Shown: positions 34,654 to 42,992 of the stretch, piece by piece
Layout of the letters: every line of letters begins with the position of its first letter
Position numbering within the stretch: position 1 is the first letter of the stretch
DNA from: Agromyces bauzanensis
GTDB taxonomy: Bacteria > Actinomycetota > Actinomycetes > Actinomycetales > Microbacteriaceae
Length of the DNA stretch: 50,257 nucleotides
Assembly (NCBI RefSeq): GCF_014645655.1
Contig: NZ_BMMD01000023.1
Coordinates: 1 to 50,257, forward strand
Direction of reading: 5' to 3'
Made by a program: the position numbers and the translations under genes
Notes under the pieces: generated by a model
Told to the model about the DNA's origin: nothing
Database searches by the model: none
Seen by the model: only the letters and a program-made list of their open reading frames with translations

Positions 34654-34980
34654 TCAGGCGGTGGGGTCGGCGAGGTAGAGGCCGCAGGCGGTGTCGAGGG
34701 CGTCTTCGGGGGTTCCTGCGGGTTGCCCGTCGGGTAGCCAGGCGTCTTCGTAGTCGTCGTGGCTGGCGCGATACATCGCGAAGCCCCAGATGCGGGCCGA
34801 GCCGCCATACCGTAGTCGTATCAGTGGGAGTTCGTCGCCGTCGGTCAGGCGGGCGGTGACGTATGCGAACGAGCCTCGGAATCGGGTGTCCACGCGAGTG
34901 ACCTGGGGCCACCGTTCCCGGGCGCGGATGTTCAGCCGTTGGGAGAGGGAGATCTTCGTGGATTCCGGGATGGCGACCAT
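34654..34980 (-). CDS. Passenger protein of the IS630-type element, function unknown
   Basis: This 108-residue soluble protein is not recognised as an enzyme. It has a beta-rich middle (FRGSFAYVTARLTDGDELPLI), then IRLRYGGSARIWGFAMYRAS and an acidic C-terminus ending CGLYLADPTA. It reads away from the transposase, sharing a 69-bp central control region with it, and ends at the left terminal repeat. No ribosome site is clear at the ATG. Codon use matches the transposase. It may be an accessory or target-choice protein of the element or an unrelated cargo gene. Confidence 0.65.
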   Translation of the reverse strand: MVAIPESTKISLSQRLNIRARERWPQVTRVDTRFRGSFAYVTARLTDGDELPLIRLRYGGSARIWGFAMYRASHDDYEDAWLPDGQPAGTPEDALDTACGLYLADPTA

Positions 34981-35043
34981 GACACCATGATCGTGGACGC
35001 GTCGGCGTGTCACCACCGGGCGGCCCGGTCGGACTGTTAATCC

Positions 35044-35063
35044 CTGATCATGCCTATGATCAG
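35044..35063 (+). promoter_or_regulatory. Inverted repeat over the transposase start codons
   Basis: CTGATCAT-GCCT-ATGATCAG is a perfect 8-bp stem that covers both candidate ATG codons (35050 and 35056). As RNA it would hide the start; as DNA it could be a transposase binding site. No Shine-Dalgarno sequence is visible upstream. Confidence 0.5.
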
Positions 35064-36186
35064 CCCGTTCTTCATCGTCCTGTCCGATGCTGAGGAGTTT
35101 GAGTTGTCCCGACGGGCGCGGCGGGTGCGCACCGAGGTCCGCGACGCCCGTCGTGCCCGGATCATCCTCGCCGCGGCCGGTGGCGCCTCGAACGCGGCGA
35201 TCGCCCGCGCCGAGGGGGTGCACGTGGACACGGTCCGGAAGTGGCGTTCCCGGTTCGCCGAGCGGGGCGTGCCGGGCTTGCGGGATCTGTCCCGCACCGG
35301 CCGCCCGGCGGTGTTCGGGGACACGGTTGTCGCGGAGGTGAAGGCGCTGGCCTGCCAGCTTCCGGCCGAGACCGGGGTGCCGTTGTCCCGGTGGTCCCAC
35401 CATGAGCTGGCCGCCGAGGCCACCAGCCGCGGGATCGTGGATACCGTGTCACGATCCACGGTCCGGCGCTGGTTGGACGCCGACGCGATCAAGCCCTGGC
35501 AGCACCGGTCCTGGATCTTCCCCCGCGACCGGGACTTCGCGTTCAAAGCAGGCCGGGTCCTGGGCCTCTACGACCGCGTCTGGGACGGGGAACCGCTCGG
35601 CCCGGACGACTACGTCATCAGCGCCGACGAGAAGTCCCAGCTGCAAGCCCTGCAGCGCCGCCACCCAGGACTGCCCCCGGCACCGGGCAGGACACGGCGG
35701 GTCGAGTTCGAATACCGTCGCGGCGGCACCCTCGCCTACCTCGCCGCGTACGACGTGCACCACGCACGAGTGATCGGCCGATGCGCTCCCAGCACCGGGA
35801 TCGCACCGTTCACCGCGTTGGTAGAGCAGGTCATGACCACCGCGCCGTACGCGTCAGCGCGGCGGGTGTTCTGGGTCGTGGACAACGGTTCCTCGCATAA
35901 CGGTGCGGCGTCGATGCAGCGAATCCGCGACGCCTGGCCGACCGCCCGGCTGGTGCACCTACCCGTGCACGCGTCCTGGCTGAACCAGGTCGAGATCTAC
36001 TTCTCGATCGTGCAACGCAAAGTCGTCAAGCCCCAGGACTTCCCCGACCTCACCGCCCTCGAGAACCGGCTCATCGCATTCCAGAACCGCTACAACGTGA
36101 CCGCGCACCCCTTCGACTGGCGCTTCGGACGCGCCGCACTCCACGGACTCCTCGAACGCCTCGACCGACACGAACCCGCCGCCTGA
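35050..36186 (+). CDS. IS630-family transposase
   Basis: This 378-residue transposase has N-terminal HTH segments (IARAEGVHVDTVRKWRSRF; WSHHELAAEATSRGI) and a DDE catalytic domain with ISADEKSQ (first Asp), VVDNGSSHN (second Asp) and SWLNQVEIYFS (Glu). The stop lies inside the right terminal repeat. Either of two ATGs two codons apart may be used. No frameshift or stop interrupts it, so it is probably functional. Confidence 0.93.
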   Translation: MPMISPFFIVLSDAEEFELSRRARRVRTEVRDARRARIILAAAGGASNAAIARAEGVHVDTVRKWRSRFAERGVPGLRDLSRTGRPAVFGDTVVAEVKALACQLPAETGVPLSRWSHHELAAEATSRGIVDTVSRSTVRRWLDADAIKPWQHRSWIFPRDRDFAFKAGRVLGLYDRVWDGEPLGPDDYVISADEKSQLQALQRRHPGLPPAPGRTRRVEFEYRRGGTLAYLAAYDVHHARVIGRCAPSTGIAPFTALVEQVMTTAPYASARRVFWVVDNGSSHNGAASMQRIRDAWPTARLVHLPVHASWLNQVEIYFSIVQRKVVKPQDFPDLTALENRLIAFQNRYNVTAHPFDWRFGRAALHGLLERLDRHEPAA

Positions 36187-36215
36187 ACCCCCGACGAACT
36201 AACAAACATGACCAC
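36181..36215 (-). repeat. Right terminal inverted repeat of the IS630-type element
   Basis: It is the exact complement of the left 35-bp end. Beyond it, TA then GCC rejoins the interrupted sequence. Confidence 0.92.
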
Positions 36216-36220
36216 TAGCC

Positions 36221-37171
36221 CTACGCCGGCGCAGCCGCCAGCCTCGCCTCGAGCCGCGCGACATCCTCGGCACGACAGAGTCCGGTCGCCTCGAGCATCG
36301 CCGTCGCGCTCCCCGCGGCGACCGCGGTGCGGAACGCCTCCGCCACGGTGCGCCCCTCCGCGAGGCGCAGGACGAGCCCGGCGAGGAACGCGTCGCCCGC
36401 GCCGACGGTGCTCTGCACCTCGACGCGTGGGGTCGGCAGCCGGAGCACGCCGTCGGCGGTGGCGAGCATGGCCCCCGCCCCTCCGAGCGAGAGTGCGACG
36501 ATCTCGGCGCGGCCGCCGGCGACGATCGCCCTCGCGGCCTCGACCTGATCGGCCTCGTCGAGGGTGTCGCCCGCGCCCACGAGCTCGGCCAGCTCGCGCA
36601 GGCTCGGCTTGATGAGGAAGACCCGCTGGTCGAGCGCAGCCTCGAGTGCCGGGCCCGATGCGTCGACCACGATGCGCACGTCGTGCTCGCCGCAGATCCG
36701 GGCGAGGAGGGCGTAGAAGTCGTCGGGCACCCCGGGTGGCAGGCTGCCGCTGGCGACGAGGTAGCCGCCGACCGGCAGCACGTCGCCGACCACCGAGAGG
36801 CACGCACGCCACTCGGGCTCGCGCAGCGTCGGCCCCTGCAGCACGAAGCGGAACTGGTCGCCAGTCGAGAGCTCGTCGACCGTGAAGCTCTCGCGCGTGT
36901 TCCCCGCGACCCCGACCACGCGCGCGAGGACGCCCTCCTGTTCCAGGAACCCTCGGTACGCCTGTCCGGTGGGGCCGCCGAGCGGGCAGATCGCAATCGA
37001 GTTGCCGCCCAGGTTGCGGATCGCCCGCGATACGTTGACGCCGCCCCCGCCCGGGTCGAACCGGCTCGGTCCGCAGCGGAGCTTGTGTTCGGGCACGACC
37101 TGCTCGGTCGCGCTCGACACGTCGAGCGCGGGGTTCATCGTCAACGTGACGATCGGAGCGTGCGCGACCAC
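36221..37171 (-). CDS. 1-phosphofructokinase / PfkB-family hexose kinase
   Basis: This 316-residue PfkB kinase starts VTLTMNPALDVSS, as in 1-phosphofructokinases and tagatose-6-phosphate kinases, and has GGGGVNVSRAIRNLGG and the ATP-site QSTVGAGDAFLAG with the catalytic aspartate. No fructose PTS gene is adjacent, so the exact sugar phosphate is uncertain. The GTG at 37171 was chosen because a TATGCT -10 box ends 6 bases before it, indicating a leaderless message; a much longer upstream extension runs through a hexanucleotide repeat and is not coding. Confidence 0.88.
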   Translation of the reverse strand: MVAHAPIVTLTMNPALDVSSATEQVVPEHKLRCGPSRFDPGGGGVNVSRAIRNLGGNSIAICPLGGPTGQAYRGFLEQEGVLARVVGVAGNTRESFTVDELSTGDQFRFVLQGPTLREPEWRACLSVVGDVLPVGGYLVASGSLPPGVPDDFYALLARICGEHDVRIVVDASGPALEAALDQRVFLIKPSLRELAELVGAGDTLDEADQVEAARAIVAGGRAEIVALSLGGAGAMLATADGVLRLPTPRVEVQSTVGAGDAFLAGLVLRLAEGRTVAEAFRTAVAAGSATAMLEATGLCRAEDVARLEARLAAAPA

Positions 37172-37177
37172 ACCACG

Positions 37178-37183
37178 AGCATA
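37178..37183 (-). promoter_or_regulatory. -10 box of the PfkB-family gene (leaderless)
   Basis: TATGCT reads leftward and is separated from the GTG start by 6 bases. The 78-bp hexanucleotide repeat starts about 100 bp upstream. Confidence 0.45.
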
Positions 37184-37279
37184 GGGCGGCGCGTGCCCCG
37201 GCGCCGTCGTCCCGCTGCCGGCACGACACGGCAGCGCGCACGAGCTGCCCCGAGCACGGCGACCCGGGGGGCGAGTAGG

Positions 37280-37357
37280 CTGCCCCTGCCCCTGCCCCTG
37301 CCCCTGCCCCTGCCCCTGCCCCTGCCCCTGCCCCTGCCCCTGCCCCTGCCCCTGCCC
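37280..37357. repeat. Hexanucleotide microsatellite, 13 perfect copies of CTGCCC
   Basis: Thirteen uninterrupted CTGCCC units (78 bp) lie between the divergent PfkB-family and DUF4386 genes, ending 27 bases before the latter's start. Such arrays change copy number by slippage. Here the array is non-coding, so any effect would be on promoter spacing, leader length or DNA structure (GGGCAG strand), not on reading frame. Confidence 0.95.
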
Positions 37358-37384
37358 CTCTGAAGAAGAGATTCGAGGCCATCG

Positions 37385-38089
37385 ATGATCGCCGCTATCG
37401 CCGCGGGAGTGCTGCTCATCGCACTCCCACTCGCCTTCAACGCGGCGTTCGCCGCTCTCGCCGCCACGTTCGACTACCCGGACATCCTGCGTCGCCCGAC
37501 GGAAGAAGTGCTGGAACGCTTCCGCGCGGGTGGATCCCGGCTCGTGCTGCTGTGGTGGGTGTTCGCGATGACCGCGGTCCTGTTCGCGCCACTCGCGGTC
37601 CTCGTCGCCGGGAGCCTCTCGGGTGCCGACCGGGCGCTCCTCGGAATCGGAGCGACGATCGGCGTGCTCGCGGCACTCGTGCAGTTCCTCGGACTCATCC
37701 GCTGGCCGTTCCTCGTGCCCTACCTCGCTCGGGCCATCGACGAGCCAGACGCCACCCCGGCGCGAAAGGAGGTGATCGACGTCGTCTTCCAGGCGTTCAA
37801 CCGGTACCTCGGCGTCGCGGTCGGCGAACACCTGGGTTACCTGCTCACGGGGGGATGGAGCATCCTCGTCGGGATCGCCATCACCACCTCGACGGTCGTC
37901 CCGGCCTGGCTCGGCGTCGTCGGGATCATCGTCGGAGCCGCCCTCGCCCTCTGTTCGTTCGAGTTCGTCGGCGCCTTCGAACTCCGCGGCTGGAAGTTCG
38001 CGGGCAGGCTCACGCCGATCGCCTACATCGCGTGGTCGCTGTGGCTCATCGCGACGGGCATCGCGCTGCTCGTCGGCGTCGCGGACTGA
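37385..38089 (+). CDS. DUF4386-type membrane protein
   Basis: This 234-residue integral membrane protein has about six hydrophobic segments. FDYPDILRRPTEEVLERFRAG followed by LVLLWWVFAM matches DUF4386 proteins, whose role is unknown. GAGG lies 6 bases before the ATG. Its leader contains the end of the CTGCCC array, so its expression might vary with repeat number. Confidence 0.82.
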   Translation: MIAAIAAGVLLIALPLAFNAAFAALAATFDYPDILRRPTEEVLERFRAGGSRLVLLWWVFAMTAVLFAPLAVLVAGSLSGADRALLGIGATIGVLAALVQFLGLIRWPFLVPYLARAIDEPDATPARKEVIDVVFQAFNRYLGVAVGEHLGYLLTGGWSILVGIAITTSTVVPAWLGVVGIIVGAALALCSFEFVGAFELRGWKFAGRLTPIAYIAWSLWLIATGIALLVGVAD

Positions 38090-38114
38090 CCGCCGGCCGT
38101 CGCACGCACCCTCC

Positions 38115-38157
38115 CGTGGGTTTCGACACGCTCGCTGCGCTCGCTCCTCAACCCACG
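38115..38157. terminator. REP-like inverted repeat between convergent genes
   Basis: CGTGGGTT (38115-38122) and AACCCACG (38150-38157) bracket CGCTCGCTGCGCTCGCTCC. The 'TCGCTCCTCAACCC' style is one I recognise from intergenic repeats of Microbacteriaceae and recurs near 50.09 kb. It probably ends transcription from both the DUF4386 gene and putA. Confidence 0.55.
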
Positions 38158-38185
38158 ACCTTCGTCGCTCCTCGACCGACGAACG

Positions 38186-41100
38186 TCAGATGACGCCCTC
38201 CGAGATCGTCGTCGGGTTGCCGAACCGGTGGTTCGTGATCGAGATCGCCTGCTCGTGCAGGAACGGCAGCAGTTCCACGCGACCCGACGGCGTCGCGGGA
38301 TGCGACCACACCGCGACATCCGGACTCCCACCGGTGGCGGAGGCCAACGCGGTCGCGCCGCCGCCGACGAGCCGCACGCGGGGGGTCGTGATCCCGCCGT
38401 TCGCGGCGCGGCCGAGCCAGGCGGCGTCGCCCTCGCGGATGACGCGCACGTCGCGCGCGGCGAGGATGCCGCGCACGCCCTTCGGCAGCTCGACGGCGGT
38501 CGACACCGAGAGCGGCGACTTCGCGAGCAGGCCCGCCGCGATGACACGCAGCCCCTCCGCGAGCGTCGAGGACTCTTCGATGCGGATCGTCACGGGCACC
38601 GGCCGGTACCGGAACAGGTTGCGCTCGACGCCGACGCCCGAGACATCCTTCACCGCGCCGTACTCCTCGGTCCAGATGAGCTGGTCGGAGAGTGCCGAGC
38701 GCCGCAGCACCTCGAAGGTCTCGTAGTCGAGCGACGGCTGCGACGCCTCGATGAACTCGCTGACCCGGCGCTCGAGGCCGCGCAGGTGCAGCGTGCCCGA
38801 CGACGACGCGTCATGCTTCGGCAGCCACTCGCCCAGGCCGAGGAGGTAGTTCGGTCCGCCGGCCTTCGCACCCGCGCCCACGGCCGAGCGCTTCCAGCCG
38901 CCGAACGGCTGGCGCTGCACGATGGCGCCCGTGATCCCGCGGTTGACGTAGAGGTTCCCGGCCTCGACGAGGTCGAGCCAGGTCGCGATCTCGTCGGGGT
39001 CGAGCGAGTGCAGCCCCGCCGTGAGGCCGTAGTCGACGGCGTTCTGCATGCGGATGGCCTCGTCGAGGTCCCTCGCGTGCATGACGCCGAGCACGGGGCC
39101 GAAGAACTCGGTGAGGTGGAAGTACGAGCCCGCGGCCACGCCGGCGCGGATGCCGGGCGACCAGAGCCGGCCCGCGGCGTCGAGCTGCCTCGGCTCGACC
39201 AGCCACTCCTCGTCGATGCCGAGCTGCGTGAGCGCGTGCAGGAGCTTGCCGTCCGCGGGCTCGACGATCGGGCCCATCTGGCTCTGCGGGTGCTCGGGCC
39301 AGCCGACGCGCAGCGACCTGGCGGCGTCGACGAGCTGGCGGCGGAACCGCTCCGACCGTGCCACCGAGCCCACGAGGATCACGAGCGATGCGGCCGAGCA
39401 CTTCTGGCCGGCGTGGCCGAAGGCGCTCTTCACGACGTCGGATGCCGCGAGGTCGAGGTCGGCCGACGGCGTCACGATGATCGCGTTCTTTCCGCTGGTC
39501 TCGGCGAGCAGGGGCAGGTCGTTGCGGAACGAGCGGAACAGCTGCGCCGTCTCGTACGCGCCCGTGAGGATGACGCGGTCCACTGCGGGGTGCGCGACGA
39601 GCTGCCGGCCGAGCTCGCGCTCGCCGAGGTCGACGAGGGCGAGGAGCTCGCGGGGCACACCCGCCTCCCACAGCACCTCGACCATGACGGCGCCCGAACG
39701 CTGGGCGAGCTTCGCGGGCTTGATGATGACGCCCGAGCCCGCGGCGAGCGCGGCCAGCACACCGCCCGCGGGGATCGCGACGGGGAAGTTCCACGGCGGG
39801 GTGACGACGGTCAGGCGGGCCGGCACGAACACGGCGCCCCGCACGTGGTCGAGTTCGCGGGCGCGCTCTGCGTAGTAGTGCGCGAAGTCGATGGCCTCGC
39901 TCACCTCGGGGTCGGCCTCGGCGATGGTCTTGCCGGTCTCGGCGGCCATGACCTCGATGAGCCGGTCGCGATTCGCGGCGAGCGCGAGGCCCGCACGATG
40001 CAGCACCGCGGCGCGCTCGGAACCGGGCAGCTCACCCCAGGCGCGACCGCGCGCGGCGACGGTGTGGATGATCGACTCGAGCATGGCGGCGCCGTCGACC
40101 CGCGCGCCGGCGATGGTGTCGATTCCGAGCCGCGAGTCGGGCACGCGCGCGAGGATGCGGCGACCCCACTCGCGATTGGCGGCGAGCGCGGGGTCGGTGT
40201 CGGGCTCGTTGCGGAAGCCCGGCGTCGCGCCTGGGCCCGCCGGCACCGGGTGAACGGATGCCGCGGCATCCGCGTGCTCGAAGAGCCCGGCGCCCTCGCT
40301 GCCGCGCGTGATCTCGAGCACGACGCTCGTGAGCGACGCGTCGTCCTCGAGGTCGGCGCCGGGCGCTGGAGCGTCGGGCGCGGCCATGGCGGCGGCGAAC
40401 GATTCCTCGCTCCACTCGGTGCGGCGATTCTGCGTGCGGTTCGGCGTCGGCACCGGGGCATCCGCCGCATCCGTCTCGAGCGCGGCGAGCGCGGCGAGTG
40501 CGGCGAGCGATCGCTCGTAGCGGGCGCGCTCGCGCTCGAAGAGGCGCTCGTCGCTGCCGAGCTCGAACACGGCGGACATGAAGTTGTCCTGGCTGGCGTT
40601 CTCCTCGAGCCGGCGGATGAGGTACGCGATCGCCACGTCGAACTCGCTCGGGTTCACGACGGGCGTGTAGAGCAACAGATTGCCGACGTCGCGGCGCACC
40701 GCCTCGGCCTGTCCGGTCGCCATGCCGAGCAGCATCTCGAAGTCGACGCGCCACTCGACGCCACGTTCCTTGGCCATGAGCCACGCGTGGGCGATGTCGA
40801 AAAGGTTGTGGCCGGCGACTCCAAGCTTCACGGCGTCGGTGCGCTCGGGCGTCATCGACCAGCTGAGCACGCGCTTGTAGTTGGTGTCGGAGTCCTGCTT
40901 CGTGCCGTAGGTCGCGAGCGGCCACCCGTGGATCGCGGCGTCGACCTGCTCCATCGCGAGGTTCGCGCCCTTCACGACGCGCACCTTGATGGGCGCACCA
41001 CCTGCGCGGCGCCGCTCGGTCGCCCATGCCGTGAGCTCCTGCATCGCGCCGAGCGCGTCGGGCAGGTAGGTCTGCAGCACGATTCCTGCCTCGAGGCCGC

Positions 41101-41836
41101 GCAGCCGCGGCAGGCCGAGGAGGGTAGTGAACACCGCGATCGTGAGGTCGAGGTCGCGGTACTCCTCCATGTCGAGGTTGATGAACTTCGGCGTCGGGCT
41201 CGCCGCCGCGAGCTCGTAGAGCGGGGTGAGCTTGGTCACGACCCGCTGCACGGCCTCGTCGAACGACCACATCGACAGCTGGCTGACGACGCTCGACACC
41301 TTGATCGACACGTAGTCGACGTCGTCGCGCGCGAGGAACTCATAGGTGCCGCGCAGGCGCCGGTCGGCCTCGTCCTCGCCCAGCACGGCCTCGCCCAAGA
41401 GGTTGAGGTTCAGGCGGTTGCCCGATTCGCGCAGCGTCGCGATCGCAGGGCCGAGCTTCTCGGGCGTCGCGTCGAGCACGAGATGGCCGACCATCGAGCG
41501 GAGCACGCGCCTGGCGATCGGGATGACGACCCAGGGCAGCACGGGCGCGACGACGCCGCCCACGCGGATCGCCGCCTTCAGGTACCAGGGCAGGAACGTC
41601 GGCGTGATCCTGGCGACCTGCTCGAGGTTGCGACCGGCCACGAAGAGGTCCTCGGGGCGCATGACGCCGTCGACGAACCCGACCGTGAAGGCGAGCCCGT
41701 TCGGGTCCTTCAGCACTCCCGCGAGCCGCTCTGCGGCGGGCTCCGCGGGGTGGTCGGCGCTCTCGGCGAGCCAGCGGCGCACGAGGGCGACGACGTGATC
41801 GGTGTTCGGTCGTGCGTCCGTTGCGGCGTTCGACAT
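38186..41836 (-). CDS. putA: Bifunctional proline dehydrogenase / glutamate-semialdehyde dehydrogenase
   Basis: This 1,216-residue PutA oxidises proline to glutamate in two channelled steps. The FAD-dependent proline dehydrogenase barrel spans about residues 80-440 (KVSSVVSQLSMWSFDEAVQ, VVKGANLAMEQVDAA, YGTKQDSDTNYKR). The NAD-dependent aldehyde dehydrogenase spans about 590-1020, with LLAETSGKNA and the catalytic cysteine in HAGQKCSAAS. A linker rich in Ala/Pro lies between, and a C-terminal extension of about 190 residues follows. TACCCT 7 bases before the ATG suggests a leaderless transcript; a GTG two codons earlier (41842), after GGAG, is the alternative. The upstream LysR partner is broken. 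Confidence 0.93.
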   Translation of the reverse strand: MSNAATDARPNTDHVVALVRRWLAESADHPAEPAAERLAGVLKDPNGLAFTVGFVDGVMRPEDLFVAGRNLEQVARITPTFLPWYLKAAIRVGGVVAPVLPWVVIPIARRVLRSMVGHLVLDATPEKLGPAIATLRESGNRLNLNLLGEAVLGEDEADRRLRGTYEFLARDDVDYVSIKVSSVVSQLSMWSFDEAVQRVVTKLTPLYELAAASPTPKFINLDMEEYRDLDLTIAVFTTLLGLPRLRGLEAGIVLQTYLPDALGAMQELTAWATERRRAGGAPIKVRVVKGANLAMEQVDAAIHGWPLATYGTKQDSDTNYKRVLSWSMTPERTDAVKLGVAGHNLFDIAHAWLMAKERGVEWRVDFEMLLGMATGQAEAVRRDVGNLLLYTPVVNPSEFDVAIAYLIRRLEENASQDNFMSAVFELGSDERLFERERARYERSLAALAALAALETDAADAPVPTPNRTQNRRTEWSEESFAAAMAAPDAPAPGADLEDDASLTSVVLEITRGSEGAGLFEHADAAASVHPVPAGPGATPGFRNEPDTDPALAANREWGRRILARVPDSRLGIDTIAGARVDGAAMLESIIHTVAARGRAWGELPGSERAAVLHRAGLALAANRDRLIEVMAAETGKTIAEADPEVSEAIDFAHYYAERARELDHVRGAVFVPARLTVVTPPWNFPVAIPAGGVLAALAAGSGVIIKPAKLAQRSGAVMVEVLWEAGVPRELLALVDLGERELGRQLVAHPAVDRVILTGAYETAQLFRSFRNDLPLLAETSGKNAIIVTPSADLDLAASDVVKSAFGHAGQKCSAASLVILVGSVARSERFRRQLVDAARSLRVGWPEHPQSQMGPIVEPADGKLLHALTQLGIDEEWLVEPRQLDAAGRLWSPGIRAGVAAGSYFHLTEFFGPVLGVMHARDLDEAIRMQNAVDYGLTAGLHSLDPDEIATWLDLVEAGNLYVNRGITGAIVQRQPFGGWKRSAVGAGAKAGGPNYLLGLGEWLPKHDASSSGTLHLRGLERRVSEFIEASQPSLDYETFEVLRRSALSDQLIWTEEYGAVKDVSGVGVERNLFRYRPVPVTIRIEESSTLAEGLRVIAAGLLAKSPLSVSTAVELPKGVRGILAARDVRVIREGDAAWLGRAANGGITTPRVRLVGGGATALASATGGSPDVAVWSHPATPSGRVELLPFLHEQAISITNHRFGNPTTISEGVI

Positions 41837-41843
41837 GGTCACG

Positions 41844-41966
41844 AGGGTAGTCTCCGTTGCTCCGGGCGCGCCCGGGTGTCGCGCGCCTGTCGATTCCAGT
41901 GTGCGCGGCGACATCCATTCGGTACAGCGGATGAATCCGACGCATACTGTTCGGAGGAACCGAATG
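41844..41966. promoter_or_regulatory. putA / LysR divergent control region
   Basis: TACCCT (41849-41844, leftward) is the putative putA -10. CATTCGGT (41916-41923) and ACCGAATG (41959-41966) form an 8-bp inverted repeat, and ATTC-N12-GAAT inside it fits a LysR-type palindromic box. This suggests that putA was controlled by the neighbouring LysR protein. Confidence 0.4.
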
Positions 41967-41992
41967 AAGCGAACGGATGCCGGAGGCCCGCC

Positions 41993-42184
41993 GTGATCGA
42001 CGTGCGACGACTGCGCCTGCTCGTGGAACTGAGCCGGCGCGGCACGCTCGCCGCCGTCGCTGAGGCGCTGTCCTACAGTCCGTCGTCGGTGTCGCAGCAG
42101 CTCAGCCTGCTCGAGCGCGAGGCGGGCGTGCCGCTCCTCGTGCAGGTGGGGCGGCGCGTGCAACTCACCGTACGCTCGCGATAG
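41993..42184 (+). pseudogene. LysR-family regulator, N-terminal HTH fragment
   Basis: Sixty-three codons encode a normal LysR N-terminus (IDVRRLRLLVELSRRGTLAA, then SYSPSSVSQQLSLLEREAG and LLVQVGRRVQLT). The protein then stops, where about 240 further residues should follow. GGAGG lies 6 bases before the GTG. The break point joins directly to a piece of a WYL-domain gene in the opposite direction. It probably once regulated putA; an isolated HTH might still bind DNA but could not sense a ligand. Confidence 0.8.
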
Positions 42185-42420
42185 CGCAGGGCGCGCTCGA
42201 CGCGCGTGCGGGCGCCCTCGTCCGACATGGGCCGCGGCTCGAAGCGCACGCGGGTCGGGAAGACGTCGGCGATGCGATCCAGCCGGAAGGTGCGCCAGTC
42301 GTCGCGCTGACGATCCCAGGCGAGCAGGTACCAGCGGCGGGCCACGGGCACGAGCCGGTACGGTTCGACGACGCGCGCCGTGGCCTCGCCCGCGGCATCC
42401 GTGTAGTCCGCGCCGTCGAC
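42166..42420 (-). pseudogene. WYL-domain regulator fragment
   Basis: Leftward, about 80 codons read ARVVEPYRLVPVARRWYLLA, then WDRQRDDWRTFRLDRI and FEPRPMSDEGA, the ligand-sensing WYL domain of YafY-type regulators. The N-terminal HTH and the C-terminus are both missing, and each end joins another broken gene. No start codon belongs to it. Confidence 0.75.
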
Positions 42421-42818
42421 CTCTCCGTGGCCGCCGGCGAACTCGTCGCCTTCCTCGGCCCGAACGGCGCCGGCAAGTCGACGACCCTCCGCATGCTCAC
42501 CACACTGCTGCCGCCCACGTCGGGTGAGGCCACGGTCACCGGCTGCGACATCCGTCACGACCCGGCCGGCGTGCGTCGCCGCATCGGCTACGTCGGCCAG
42601 GGCACCTGGGCCGCCGCGAGACGCGGGCGCGCGCCGAGGAGCTCATCGAGTCGCTCGAACTCACGCAGGTCGCCGATCGGCAGGTGCAGTCGCTCTCTGG
42701 CGGCCAGAAGCGCCGGCTCGACATCGCACTCGGCCTCATCCACCGCCCCGAGCTGCTGTTCCTCGACGAGCCGTCGACGGGCCTCGACCCGCACAGCCGG
42801 GCGAACCTGTGGGAGCAC
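42403..42818 (+). pseudogene. DrrA-type ABC transporter ATPase, internally deleted and truncated
   Basis: The first part (to about 42610) encodes ELVAFLGPNGAGKSTTLRM with the Walker A motif and continues to RRIGYVGQG. About 20 expected residues are then missing and the frame changes. From 42618 another frame gives EELIESLELTQVADRQVQ, the signature LSGGQKRRLDIALGL, and Walker B LLFLDEPSTGLDP. It ends at LWEH, where a REP-like repeat begins. The true start is also missing. This cannot make an active ATPase. Confidence 0.85.
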
Positions 42819-42828
42819 CCTCCCCACC

Positions 42829-42863
42829 GGTCGAGTAGGTCGCGAGGCGACCGTATCGAGACC
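42829..42863. repeat. REP-like palindromic repeat interrupting the ATPase remnant
   Basis: GGTCGAGTAGGTCGC-gag-GCGACCGTATCGAGACC is a hairpin unit; the GGTCGC/GCGACC stem is perfect and the outer arms partly pair. I recognise this style from Microbacteriaceae intergenic regions. Just beyond it GTCGTATCCCGAA is duplicated (42873 and 42887), and GAGAAC-tcct-GTTCTC (42958-42973) forms a small inverted repeat before the permease remnant. Confidence 0.6.
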
Positions 42864-42992
42864 AGCACATCGGTCGTATCCCGAAAGTCGTATCCCGAAG
42901 ACAGGACGACACGCCGGCCCGACCCCGAAAACAGGCACCACACACCCACGCCAACACGAGAACTCCTGTTCTCATGACCCGAAGGACTCCTC

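Larger units (their letters stand above)
34619..36215. mobile_element. IS630-type insertion sequence with a passenger gene (1,597 bp)
   Basis: Perfect 35-bp terminal inverted repeats (34619-34653, 36181-36215) are flanked by the TA target duplication (34617-34618, 36216-36217), the hallmark of the IS630/Tc1 group. Inside are a transposase reading right and a small gene reading left, each ending at or just inside a terminal repeat. At 1.6 kb it is longer than usual for the family because of the passenger. All elements are intact, so it looks recent. Confidence 0.92.

Noticed and set aside
36221..37831. A longer PfkB-family protein beginning far upstream and reading Gly-Gln repeats
   Set aside because: The extension runs through the CTGCCC array and the antisense of the DUF4386 gene. 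The conserved protein starts at the leaderless GTG.
38228..42184. A 1,318-codon + strand frame opposite putA
   Set aside because: It is a GC-frame shadow of putA; only its last 63 codons, a genuine LysR N-terminus, are coding.
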